Shown here: positions 20,129 through 27,355 of the stretch, piece by piece | How positions within the stretch are numbered: the first letter of the stretch is position 1 | Layout of the letters: the number at the start of each line of letters is the position of its first letter | Source: Leclercia pneumoniae | GTDB taxonomy: Bacteria > Pseudomonadota > Gammaproteobacteria > Enterobacterales > Enterobacteriaceae | Assembly (NCBI RefSeq): GCF_017348915.1 | Contig: NZ_CP071383.1 | Coordinates: forward strand, 3,348,001-3,412,000 | Direction: 5' to 3' | Length of the DNA: 64,000 bases | Notes under the pieces: generated by a model | What the model was told of the DNA's origin: nothing | What the model saw: the letters and a program-made list of their open reading frames with translations, nothing else | Databases searched by the model: none | Translations under genes and position numbers: made by a program

Positions 20129-20578
20129 TTAAACAGGCCATGAGGGATCGTGTAGATTGACCAGTCCGGCCGCACACCATTTCCTTGAGTAGTATGGGCT
20201 TTTAAAATCAAGAAAAACTGTAGTATGGCCCAGTTTACTGTATACGCCATACAAATCTAGAGACTGGTTGTGTAACTGTTTTGCTGCAGAGCAATGCGCA
20301 CAAGCCAGACTACCACATGGAATATACGTACATCGCTGTAGTATCAACGCCAGTCGACAGTAAGAATTCGGCTGTTCGTAATTATCCCAATCTCCTTCCT
20401 TAATCAACCGAGAAACATGCTGGGCTGACCACTTATTAAGTTTACTTATCCTCGACTGATTTTCCTTCAGTACAGCAATTATGGTCCGTTCCGACAGGCC
20501 CAATTGTTGCCCCATAGTTTCAAACCAGGGAGTCAGCATTTCTTCAAATCCAGTTGTATTACATTTGATAATTGCCAT
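20129..20578 (-). CDS. unknown protein coupled to AlpA copy 2
   Basis: 149 residues, not recognised. It starts one base after the AlpA copy 2 stop, in the position occupied by the Rep candidate in the first module. Visible are IIAVLKENQSRISKLNKWSAQHVSRLI, which could be a helix-turn-helix, and a cysteine cluster CTYIPCGSLACAHC that may bind zinc. It could be the N-terminal part of a longer replication protein cut short, or a stand-alone regulator. Confidence 0.5.
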   Translation of the reverse strand: MAIIKCNTTGFEEMLTPWFETMGQQLGLSERTIIAVLKENQSRISKLNKWSAQHVSRLIKEGDWDNYEQPNSYCRLALILQRCTYIPCGSLACAHCSAAKQLHNQSLDLYGVYSKLGHTTVFLDFKSPYYSRKWCAAGLVNLHDPSWPV

Positions 20579-20579
20579 C

Positions 20580-20777
20580 TTATTCTCCCGCCTGCATGCG
20601 GCTATTAACCCAGTTATTGATATCGCTTTCCAGCCAACCCATCGCCCGGCTACTGTCGCCAGTTAGCTTCTTTGACAAAAGAAAAGTTCCTTTCGAGATG
20701 AGTCGGTACAACGTCGCTAACGAGACCCCAGTCAGACGAAGAACCTCTTTTTTACGTAAAATACGGTTGGTACTCAT
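20580..20777 (-). CDS. AlpA-family regulator, copy 2
   Basis: 65 residues (MSTNRILRKKEVLRLTGVSLATLYRLISKGTFLLSKKL), close to copy 1 in its first two thirds and different at the C-terminus. ATG 20777 has the same AAAGGAG ribosome site as copy 1. It is divergent from the protein at 21000 and couples to the gene at 20578. As in copy 1, it may control the integrase or the divergent gene. Confidence 0.85.
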   Translation of the reverse strand: MSTNRILRKKEVLRLTGVSLATLYRLISKGTFLLSKKLTGDSSRAMGWLESDINNWVNSRMQAGE

Positions 20778-20807
20778 GCTTGTGCTCCTTTGAGCTGTTT
20801 CAGGAGC
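20774..20807. repeat. 34-bp direct repeat at AlpA start, copy 2
   Basis: Second copy of the repeat at 19421-19454, same orientation, about 1.35 kb apart. Confidence 0.9.
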
Positions 20808-20999
20808 GGAATGATTTACAACCACCAAAAAAGCAAGGATTCACTCAACGATGCCTTCGTTGAGCACGTTAAGGGCATCTTTCATGTGAATGTGATTCGA
20901 TAGCACCTATTTCTGTCTCCAGAATGGTCATATAAATAAGAAATTTTCGCTGAGGCTCAATGATGATATTTTGTACAAACAACTTTCATGGAGGTGACA

Positions 21000-21614
21000 A
21001 TGATTGGTAATCAAAGCAACAAGGCTGATGCTAAATGCCACCGGGAACGGAAAAGCAGTAACGAGGTCTTTGAATTTCTGGAGAAGAAGCTCTATCTGGG
21101 GCGGGATACACGGCAAAAGCTGGCGTTGATTGCCAGAAAACTGACGGGATCGGGTTTTAGTCCGGATAAATTTGATGCAGAGAAAGCGGCGGATGTACTG
21201 AGTGCCTGCGTGAATCACATGTTTAATGACCTGCTCAATGGGGGAGAGCTAAACGGCATTTATGGGCTGGAGGAGCACCCCGTGATAGTCCCGGGCAGGT
21301 CCCCTAAGGCACTGGAAATCTACACTGTTTACCAGCTCGTTAAAGGTCGCTTTGACAAGCTTCAAACGGGGGAGTCAGATCGAGAGAAATGCGCATCGGT
21401 GGCAGCAAAACTTAATGAATGCGGGCCGGGGAAACCGTTATTTAAACATTTCTCTGACAGTGAACAATGGACGCGTGAAGATGTTGCGTGGGTACTTCAG
21501 CCTGAAAATATCAATGCACTGATTAACGTCCAGAATCAAAAGTACGCGCGGTTGAGTGCTGAAGATAAAACTAAAGCCGCATCTGGAAACGGCTCAAAAG
21601 CTAAAAACACTTGA
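21000..21614 (+). CDS. unknown protein, copy 2 of the AlpA-divergent family
   Basis: 204 residues, function unknown. ATG 21000 follows GGAGGTGACA. The first about 75 residues are related to the protein at 19643 (VFEFLEKKLYLGRDTRQKLALIARKLTGSGFSPDKFDAEKAADVLSACVNHMFNDLL), without the Ala-Asp tract. The remainder is charged and probably soluble (LEIYTVYQLVKGRFDKLQTGESDREKC). No membrane segment or signal peptide. Its 3' end overlaps the 3' end of the convergent recombinase gene. Confidence 0.75.
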   Translation: MIGNQSNKADAKCHRERKSSNEVFEFLEKKLYLGRDTRQKLALIARKLTGSGFSPDKFDAEKAADVLSACVNHMFNDLLNGGELNGIYGLEEHPVIVPGRSPKALEIYTVYQLVKGRFDKLQTGESDREKCASVAAKLNECGPGKPLFKHFSDSEQWTREDVAWVLQPENINALINVQNQKYARLSAEDKTKAASGNGSKAKNT

Positions 21615-22530
21615 TGCGTTTGCTGGCACTGATTTTCATGCTATCACCACGGTAGTCATAGCGCGTCGTCGTGGATATGTCGCTGTGGCCTGCCAGCTGG
21701 CGTACGGTATTGATATCCACGCCCTGCTCCAGTAAGCGGGTGATGAAGGTGCGCCGCATATCATGTGGGGTAAAACGTGCTATGCCTGACGTATGCTGTA
21801 ACTGCTCCAGGATGCCCGTTAACCCGGTTGTTGTCAGAGGCTGGCTGGCGACCTTACCGTTGCGCTGGATACGGTTGAACAGTGCGCTGTCAGCCTCATC
21901 TGCGCCAACTTTCAGCCACGCGCGGATAGCCTTATCCACTGCATCCGCCACATGTATCTCGCGGTATTTACGCCCCTTCCCTTGTCTCACCGTCAGGATG
22001 CCGTTGTCATAGTCCCGGCGCTCAAGTTTAACCAGTTCCCCGGCTCGCAGACCCGTTCCGCAAAGCGTCAGCACAATGGCGGTATCACGGCAGCGCCGCA
22101 CCGGTTGCGGATGCTGTTTTGCTGCCTGAATCAGTGCCCGGATTTCCTGTTTGTCTAACGCCCTTCCCTTACGCTGGATATCACCGTTCACACGCTTAAC
22201 TGAACGGATACGTGCCAGCGTTTCGGCATTCATGCAATTGAGGTTAAAGGCCGTCTGCGCAATGCCCCGCAGTGCTGACAGCGCCATATTGACCGATGAC
22301 ACGGCGTAACCGTCATCCAGCAGTGCCGCACGTACTTTAGCGACGGCTGCGTAGTTAAGTTGTTCCCACGGATAAACTGCTGCATCCGCACCGCGTTTAA
22401 GTATGCCGGCGCTGCGGTTTAACAGGCTGGTGATACCCCGCCTCCCTGAGGGAGCAAGGCCGTTGATATACGCATCGAACACGGTAGTTTGCACCACTGG
22501 CTGAATCTGACGTAACGCAGCCCTTCTCAT
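21601..22530 (-). CDS. XerC-like tyrosine recombinase
   Basis: 309-residue site-specific recombinase with a full active site: Arg in GTGLRAGELVKL, Lys in QGKGRKYREIHV, His-x-x-Arg in FTPHDMRRTFITRL, His in LAGHSDISTTTRY and the nucleophilic Tyr just after. It has an N-terminal SAM-like domain and no Arm domain, so it differs from the P4-type integrase at the right end. It may resolve element multimers or mark an older, nested mobile element. ATG 22530 is preferred; a TTG at 22545 is possible. Confidence 0.88.
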   Translation of the reverse strand: MRRAALRQIQPVVQTTVFDAYINGLAPSGRRGITSLLNRSAGILKRGADAAVYPWEQLNYAAVAKVRAALLDDGYAVSSVNMALSALRGIAQTAFNLNCMNAETLARIRSVKRVNGDIQRKGRALDKQEIRALIQAAKQHPQPVRRCRDTAIVLTLCGTGLRAGELVKLERRDYDNGILTVRQGKGRKYREIHVADAVDKAIRAWLKVGADEADSALFNRIQRNGKVASQPLTTTGLTGILEQLQHTSGIARFTPHDMRRTFITRLLEQGVDINTVRQLAGHSDISTTTRYDYRGDSMKISASKRIKCF

Positions 22531-22576
22531 ACGTTTAACCCGCAATAACGTACATTAAACCAGGTAACTTTCAGCA

Positions 22577-23029
22577 TCACACCAGCCCCCGTTCAGCCAT
22601 CGACACCGTTTCAGTTCCTGCCACGATAAAGTGGTCAAGCAACCGCACATCCAGCATTTCCAGCAGCTCCTGAAGTTTTTTAGTCAACTGGATGTCACAA
22701 CGGCTGGGTTCAGGCTCGCCGCTGGGGTGGTTGTGTACAAGGATGACGGCGGCGGCGTTATGTTTCAGCACACGCTTGATAACTTCACGGGGGTGAACGC
22801 TGACCAAGTTTAGCGTCCCCCTGAACAGGATTTCACGGTGCAGCAGCTGATTCTGATTATCGAGCAGGATGATGCCAAACTCTTCATGTTCAAGCGGTGC
22901 CAGCTCAACCATCACACACCGCCTTACATCATCAGGGGAACAGAGTTGAACCCCACGCTTGTAGTATCTACTGATAATGTCACGCGCCTGGTCGAGGATA
23001 CGGGTTTCACGCTGAGTAAACATGGTCAT
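22577..23029 (-). CDS. RadC/YeeS-family JAMM protein
   Basis: 150 residues with the JAMM metal motif HNHPSGEPEPSRCD, typical of the RadC/YeeS proteins found on phages and islands. The true role of this family is unsettled; the old link to DNA repair is weak. ATG 23029 follows GGGAG at a good distance; its start overlaps the end of the upstream gene's stop region, so the two are one operon with the genes at 23031 and 23612. Confidence 0.88.
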   Translation of the reverse strand: MTMFTQRETRILDQARDIISRYYKRGVQLCSPDDVRRCVMVELAPLEHEEFGIILLDNQNQLLHREILFRGTLNLVSVHPREVIKRVLKHNAAAVILVHNHPSGEPEPSRCDIQLTKKLQELLEMLDVRLLDHFIVAGTETVSMAERGLV

Positions 23030-23030
23030 G

Positions 23031-23570
23031 TCAGAACTCCCGTTCAATGAAGTAAATGGCGTCGGGGAACAGCTGGCGGCGGGTTACGCCAGTACGCAAG
23101 GAGAAAGCTTTACGGGGCATTGTGGTTCGCCCGTTGCTGTCGAAGAAACAGAGCGTTTCTTCATCCATTTTGACCAGAAGGGACCAGTGAAACTGGTCGC
23201 TGAGCATAATCAGACGGGAGTGGTCAGTGACGTCAAGAAACCGCTGCATTACCCTGAAAAGCCGCCCGTCTGATAATCCCCGCTTCCCGGCAAAGGGTCT
23301 GGTGATTTGAACCGGGAACTGGCGGCTGTAATGTCCTTTCTGCAACACCTGCACTATCAGCCAGTCTAAACGGTCTTCTTCAATCCCTTCAGTCAGCCAT
23401 TCCTGCAAAGGCCAGCGCTGCTGATAAGTCTGAATAAGCCGGTTCATTAACGGGCGTCGTTTCACCCTGCCGTCATACAGCCAGCTCAGCATGTTAACCA
23501 CGCAATAAGCACCGCAAAGACAGTCCAGTTCGCCCTGTTGAGACGCACGTATCCCTCTGTTATCAGTCAC
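23031..23570 (-). CDS. papain-like cysteine peptidase candidate
   Basis: 179 residues. QQGELDCLCGAYCVVNML (Gln11-Cys17/Cys19) looks like the oxyanion Gln and nucleophilic Cys of papain-like or C39-like enzymes. FHWSLLVKMDEE (His128) and CFFDSNG (Asp144, Asn146) would supply the rest of a triad, all in the usual order. No signal peptide. It lies between RadC and the DUF2787 gene in an island operon, a place where anti-defence or protein-processing factors are found. GTG 23570 follows GGGGAA. Function is inferred; another papain-fold activity such as deamidation is possible. Confidence 0.5.
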   Translation of the reverse strand: MTDNRGIRASQQGELDCLCGAYCVVNMLSWLYDGRVKRRPLMNRLIQTYQQRWPLQEWLTEGIEEDRLDWLIVQVLQKGHYSRQFPVQITRPFAGKRGLSDGRLFRVMQRFLDVTDHSRLIMLSDQFHWSLLVKMDEETLCFFDSNGRTTMPRKAFSLRTGVTRRQLFPDAIYFIEREF

Positions 23571-23611
23571 AGATATTTCCCCATAAGATAGTGATGATTA
23601 GTGTGGTGGGA

Positions 23612-24004
23612 TTAGCTTTCCCACAGGACGGTAATGGTGTAGACGTTCATGGCGTGATACTGAATAAAGTTGGATTGCCAGAGTTCAAACAACTCCCTTC
23701 CGGCGTTAACAGGCAGATCACCAACATGAGCAAGAAAGACATATTGTTGACTCCAGCTGATATCAATTTCCTTTTCCAGTTCGGGGTATACCACTCCCAT
23801 ATAACTGAAGTCGGTAATGTAATCAAAATACCATTCGTCATTGCGAGAAATAAGCCGTATTTCGACAGGATGGTAACCGCCATTTTCAGCGCTGTAACTC
23901 AGGTCTTTAAATAACAGACTGACGGCTGTAATTCTGGCTTTATGCGGCGATGGATTTCCCGCTTCATTTAATATGATATTTATTAATTCCTGATCGACGG
24001 GCAT
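23612..24004 (-). CDS. DUF2787 family protein
   Basis: 130 residues with the family's conserved blocks (FKDLSYSAENGGYHPVEIRLI, YITDFSYMGVVYPELEKEIDISW, LFELWQSNFIQYHAMNVYTITV). The function of DUF2787 is unknown; it recurs in integrative elements of Vibrio and enterics. ATG 24004 is chosen because AGGAAGG precedes it by 7 bases. First gene of the operon with the peptidase candidate and RadC. Confidence 0.85.
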   Translation of the reverse strand: MPVDQELINIILNEAGNPSPHKARITAVSLLFKDLSYSAENGGYHPVEIRLISRNDEWYFDYITDFSYMGVVYPELEKEIDISWSQQYVFLAHVGDLPVNAGRELFELWQSNFIQYHAMNVYTITVLWES

Positions 24005-24357
24005 AGCAAGCCCTTCCTGATGGACAATATTCATCAGTGAGTTTCCTGTTCAATCTATTTTAATAAGACATCATGCCTGCACCAGTATCGGCGGGTTTTA
24101 ATCACCTGATAAATAATAAGTACATGGCAACATACTGGCTGCAAGTAATAACACTATCCAGCAATGACATTATACCAACAATATACTTTCACTGCAAATA
24201 ATAACAAAAGAAACTAATTTATGATTCAGAAAAGAAATAACTGACAACAGATTTTTATTCATTATTAAGTGATGGCATACTTTCCATTCTGCCATGTCAG
24301 ACAGGTCAGGGTTCCGGGGTGGTTCCTTCTGTCTGGCATGGCGGAAAACTGACGCTA
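24005..24357. other. gap upstream of DUF2787, no gene seen
   Basis: About 350 bases, AT-rich. It should hold the promoter of the leftward DUF2787-peptidase-RadC operon and the end of the gene at 24358. No convincing reading frame or structure. Confidence 0.5.
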
Positions 24358-24846
24358 TCACACCTTCCCGTTCAGCTTTTCAAACAGGCTCTTACGCTCA
24401 TCTTCGGGCAGCTTCATGATTTGTACCGCCAGTTGAGAAACATCAGGCCCCTGAGATATTAGATCGTCCTTTACCAGCCTGAGGGCCTGCTCCATCAATT
24501 GCGCCCGCGAAGCTGGTGACATATTGCGATACAACTGTATCCAGAGACTAAGCTGGCGATCGCTGTCGGTGAGAGTAAACGCTTCGCCCTTAGCCCTGCT
24601 TCTCTCATCGTCAAGAGACATTGTGGCTGCGCTGATATGGTAAACAACGCCTTTTCCGGCAGTCCTTTTACGACGTATTTCCGGGTGCAGGGATGCCAAC
24701 TTTTCCAGGCGCAACCTGGCGCCACGCGCAGTGCCCGGCATTCCCTCAATATGAGTGAATTCCTCTGCTGTCAGCCAGTCTTTAGCCTCTTCAACAGAAG
24801 CGTCAGAATGGGTCGGTATAGCCGATACTGTTCTCTTACTGCTCAT
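24358..24846 (-). CDS. Mu-type helix-turn-helix regulator
   Basis: 162 residues. The region DWLTAEEFTHIEGMPGTARGARLRLEKLASLHPEIRRKR followed by GKGVVYHI matches the Mu-type winged helix shared by Mu repressor and transposase N-termini. The C-terminal helical part may oligomerise. It is divergent from a Ner-like gene, the layout of the repressor/ner switch in Mu-like phages. ATG 24846 is the start expected from the domain; the frame upstream is hydrophobic and unlikely to be translated. Confidence 0.65.
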   Translation of the reverse strand: MSSKRTVSAIPTHSDASVEEAKDWLTAEEFTHIEGMPGTARGARLRLEKLASLHPEIRRKRTAGKGVVYHISAATMSLDDERSRAKGEAFTLTDSDRQLSLWIQLYRNMSPASRAQLMEQALRLVKDDLISQGPDVSQLAVQIMKLPEDERKSLFEKLNGKV

Positions 24847-24966
24847 ATAAATTTCACCAGATATCAATGCGTTAATAAAAAACACAAAAATAGATACCAA
24901 AAGAACTTGAAGGGTATCTTTTATTCGCATTTAATATCCATGTACTGATTCCATGGAGTTAATACT

Positions 24967-25236
24967 GTGCGTAACTCAACAGCATCGCAGAAAAAACAGA
25001 GCAAAGGAAGTTCAGGGAACTGGCATCGTGCCGATATTGTGGCAGCACTTCACAAGCGAGGGTTAACGCTAGCGTCGCTTTCACGCAGTCACGGCCTTGC
25101 GCCACGTACATTAAATAACGCCTTAGAGCGTCATTACCCCAGAGCTGAGCGCATTATTGCCGGAGCTCTGGATACGACACCGGAAACATTATGGCCGGAA
25201 AGGTATGCCCTTAAAAATGGACCAAGTAGCAGGTAA
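24967..25236 (+). CDS. Ner/Nlp-like DNA-binding protein
   Basis: 89 residues with the Ner/SfsB helix-turn-helix (WHRADIVAALHKRGLTLASLSRSHGLAPRTLNNALERHYPRAERIIAGALDTTPETLWPERY). Ner is the negative regulator that opposes the Mu repressor. GTG 24967 is the start; GGAG lies 8 bases upstream. It is the first of a rightward group including 25248, 25778 and 26168. Confidence 0.85.
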   Translation: MRNSTASQKKQSKGSSGNWHRADIVAALHKRGLTLASLSRSHGLAPRTLNNALERHYPRAERIIAGALDTTPETLWPERYALKNGPSSR

Positions 25237-25247
25237 AGAATGCAACC

Positions 25248-25763
25248 ATGGCAACCACCATCACTGAAATAACGGAATGCTTTGAGTATTTTTTCAGTTC
25301 TCTTTATCGCAGGGAGTTCGTCAAAACCCTGCGTCTGAACGACTGTAGCGAGCGGGAATTACTGCCTCTGGTACGTTGCTATTTGCTGGGTTGGTTCGCA
25401 GATAATGTTTCACCGGAAGTCAAAAGCAAGCTGCCAGGAACTGTATCCGGGCACGGTTACATTGATTTTGTAGCCGTTGAGTTTGCAGTACGTAAACCAA
25501 CTGCGGCACGTTCCAATGTCTCCGCGACCGTCAACAGTACAGAAGTAAAGAAATTGATGAAGCACGATGGCAAAGCCTTGCTTGTGCTGTTTGACTTCTC
25601 TGACACGCCCTATTCAAAAGAACAGATCGAATCTTTCCGCAACTGGCCCTCTCTTGGTCGAGGGAATCATCACAAGTCTGCATTCAACGTCGTTTATTTC
25701 TTTGTGGAAAAACGCAGACCGTTGGCACTGGGGAAAATCACCAAAAACATCCGTATCACTTAA
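25248..25763 (+). CDS. unknown protein, possible PD-(D/E)XK-like fold
   Basis: 171 residues, not recognised. GYIDFVAVEFAVRKP resembles the Asp ... Glu-x-x-x-Arg/Lys strand pattern of some PD-(D/E)XK nucleases, but the exact motif is not met, so this is weak. No signal peptide or membrane segment. Eleven bases after the Ner-like gene, hence probably co-transcribed. Confidence 0.6.
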   Translation: MATTITEITECFEYFFSSLYRREFVKTLRLNDCSERELLPLVRCYLLGWFADNVSPEVKSKLPGTVSGHGYIDFVAVEFAVRKPTAARSNVSATVNSTEVKKLMKHDGKALLVLFDFSDTPYSKEQIESFRNWPSLGRGNHHKSAFNVVYFFVEKRRPLALGKITKNIRIT

Positions 25764-25777
25764 CAGGAAATTCAATA

Positions 25778-26137
25778 ATGAACAGAAAACTGCTGGCCTT
25801 GCTGATGGCAGCCATAGCACTTCCAGCTGCGGCAGCGCAGTACGTAAAACCTGGAGCGATTCTAACCGTGTATCCGGGAGAGGGTAAGGCTGAATTCAGC
25901 ATTAATGCCTCAACAGGGGATGGCTCGGGCCTATGCAATATGGATGGTACGGCACAACAAATAGCTGCCGGAGAAAACCAGAAACGTCGCTGGATGTGGA
26001 ATGACAATACCAGTCAGTGTGTTGCAGTAATTAGTGAACTGAATAACGGAAAGACCAATGTTATGACTCGTGGTTGCGAAGGATACTGTGGAGATTCTGC
26101 GACAGGCGCAATGGATGGTCAATTTAATAAGAAATAA
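25778..26137 (+). CDS. small secreted protein with four cysteines
   Basis: 119 residues with a clear Sec signal (MNRKLLALLMAAIALPAAAA) and a mature part of about 99 residues with four cysteines (GLCNMD, SQCVAV, RGCEGYCGD), likely two disulfides in the periplasm. No family recognised. AGGAAA precedes ATG 25778. It is followed by a lipoprotein gene, 30 bases away. Confidence 0.75.
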   Translation: MNRKLLALLMAAIALPAAAAQYVKPGAILTVYPGEGKAEFSINASTGDGSGLCNMDGTAQQIAAGENQKRRWMWNDNTSQCVAVISELNNGKTNVMTRGCEGYCGDSATGAMDGQFNKK

Positions 26138-26167
26138 AAGTATCGTTAATTAATGAAGGAACTCAAG

Positions 26168-26503
26168 ATGAAAAAAACAACGCTTCTGGTATTTATAGCC
26201 GCTGGTTTACTGGCTGGTTGTGATGAGAAAACGCCAAAATGCAGTAGTAATGATGCTAAAAATCTGGTCGTGGATATAGCTAGAAAAACAATCGAGAAAA
26301 GCATGACACTGGATAAGGATGTGCATATTTCAGTAGAAAGTGTCAGAACAATTAGCCATGAATCAGGTCTAGATGTTTATCTGTGTGCCGCTGATTTAAC
26401 GTTTACAAAGCCAGACCTGCAAAATTCATTACCAATTACCTATCGAATACAGAAAACGGATGAGGGAAAAGGACAATTCTATATAAATGTGTCGGGTTTA
26501 TAA
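26168..26503 (+). CDS. small lipoprotein
   Basis: 111 residues with a lipoprotein signal ending in the lipobox LLAGC (MKKTTLLVFIAAGLLAGCDE). Asp follows the lipidated Cys, which in E. coli keeps proteins in the inner membrane. The mature part has two further cysteines, one in PKCSS and one in LCAADL. Function unknown; similar small lipoproteins on mobile elements act in entry exclusion, which is only a possibility here. ATG 26168 is preferred over 26153 because AAGGA is well placed. Confidence 0.75.
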   Translation: MKKTTLLVFIAAGLLAGCDEKTPKCSSNDAKNLVVDIARKTIEKSMTLDKDVHISVESVRTISHESGLDVYLCAADLTFTKPDLQNSLPITYRIQKTDEGKGQFYINVSGL

Positions 26504-26773
26504 TCCCTGAGTAATAATTAAACACCCTTAAGGTAGAGTAATTATTATTTTTCGCAAAAAGAAAACCCATAAAAATATGCACATTTTCTACTATGGTTAT
26601 TCTCGCATTTAATTGGTTCGTTTGTAGTGGTGTGATGAACGTCCCTTCCTAAAGTAGTCATTGCCATACTTTTACTGGCTGCATTAATCCGTGAGTAACA
26701 TCACATGAATACGATCCGTTAAGACTGACCCAGCATAGTGGCTACGGTCTTCAGTTGAGAGGTGTAAATCTCG

Positions 26774-26977
26774 ATGCGGCTTCAACGGACCTGTATTCAA
26801 CAGGGTGCTTCAGGTGATGAACAAACCTATGGCAGAACCTGGCTCGAATCAAATGCCCGTAACGGCAGCATGAGCGCGATTCAGCTTTCGCAGGCAGAGC
26901 TGCTCTATAACCCGGAATACGCCCGGCAGTGTGATGCCTTTGGGGATAAAGTGGAAAACGAATGGCGTAAAAAGTAA
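26774..26977 (+). CDS. small unknown reading frame, possibly a gene remnant
   Basis: 67 residues (MRLQRTCIQQ ... ELLYNPEYARQCDAFGDKVENEWRKK). The hydrophilic second half looks like a real protein C-terminus, and a hairpin follows it. The N-terminus has no signal or clear ribosome site, so it may be the tail of a small exported protein that has lost its start. Not recognised. Confidence 0.3.
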   Translation: MRLQRTCIQQGASGDEQTYGRTWLESNARNGSMSAIQLSQAELLYNPEYARQCDAFGDKVENEWRKK

Positions 26978-27010
26978 CCGGAACATGATATCCGGCCATC
27001 CGGTGAACAG

Positions 27011-27032
27011 AAACCTGCTTTCGGGCAGGTTT
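27011..27032 (+). terminator. hairpin after the small reading frame
   Basis: AAACCTGC/GCAGGTTT, 8 paired bases, 34 bases past 26977. The sequence after it (ATAAAAAG) lacks a T run, so it is a weak terminator candidate. Confidence 0.4.
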
Positions 27033-27355
27033 ATAAAAAGAAAACTAAAATCCCCAAATAACTAATAAGCCCAAAAAACCTTATATATCAATGAATAAAC
27101 AATGTTCATAGATTTCAATCATAACGATAGGAAAAGATATTTAAAATAAGAACGCACCAAAAATGAGAATACAACTCATTACTGGTATTTTTTTTCACGG
27201 TAACTTGATAAGCGGTAATTTTAATGTATTATTTGTTATGTAATTTAACAACTTTAACAATAACCTTACTCATATCATGCCAACACCAGGGCACTGACAA
27301 CCTAAGTTAATGACAGACAATTTTTCGTATTTATTTGCAGCCAAAGCCCATAATT

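Larger units (their letters stand above)
26504..27355. other. 850-bp stretch with at most one small reading frame
   Basis: AT-rich after 27050. The only reading frame that looks coding is at 26774-26977. The end of the region should carry the promoter of the PilZ gene, whose boxes I cannot place. Confidence 0.5.
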
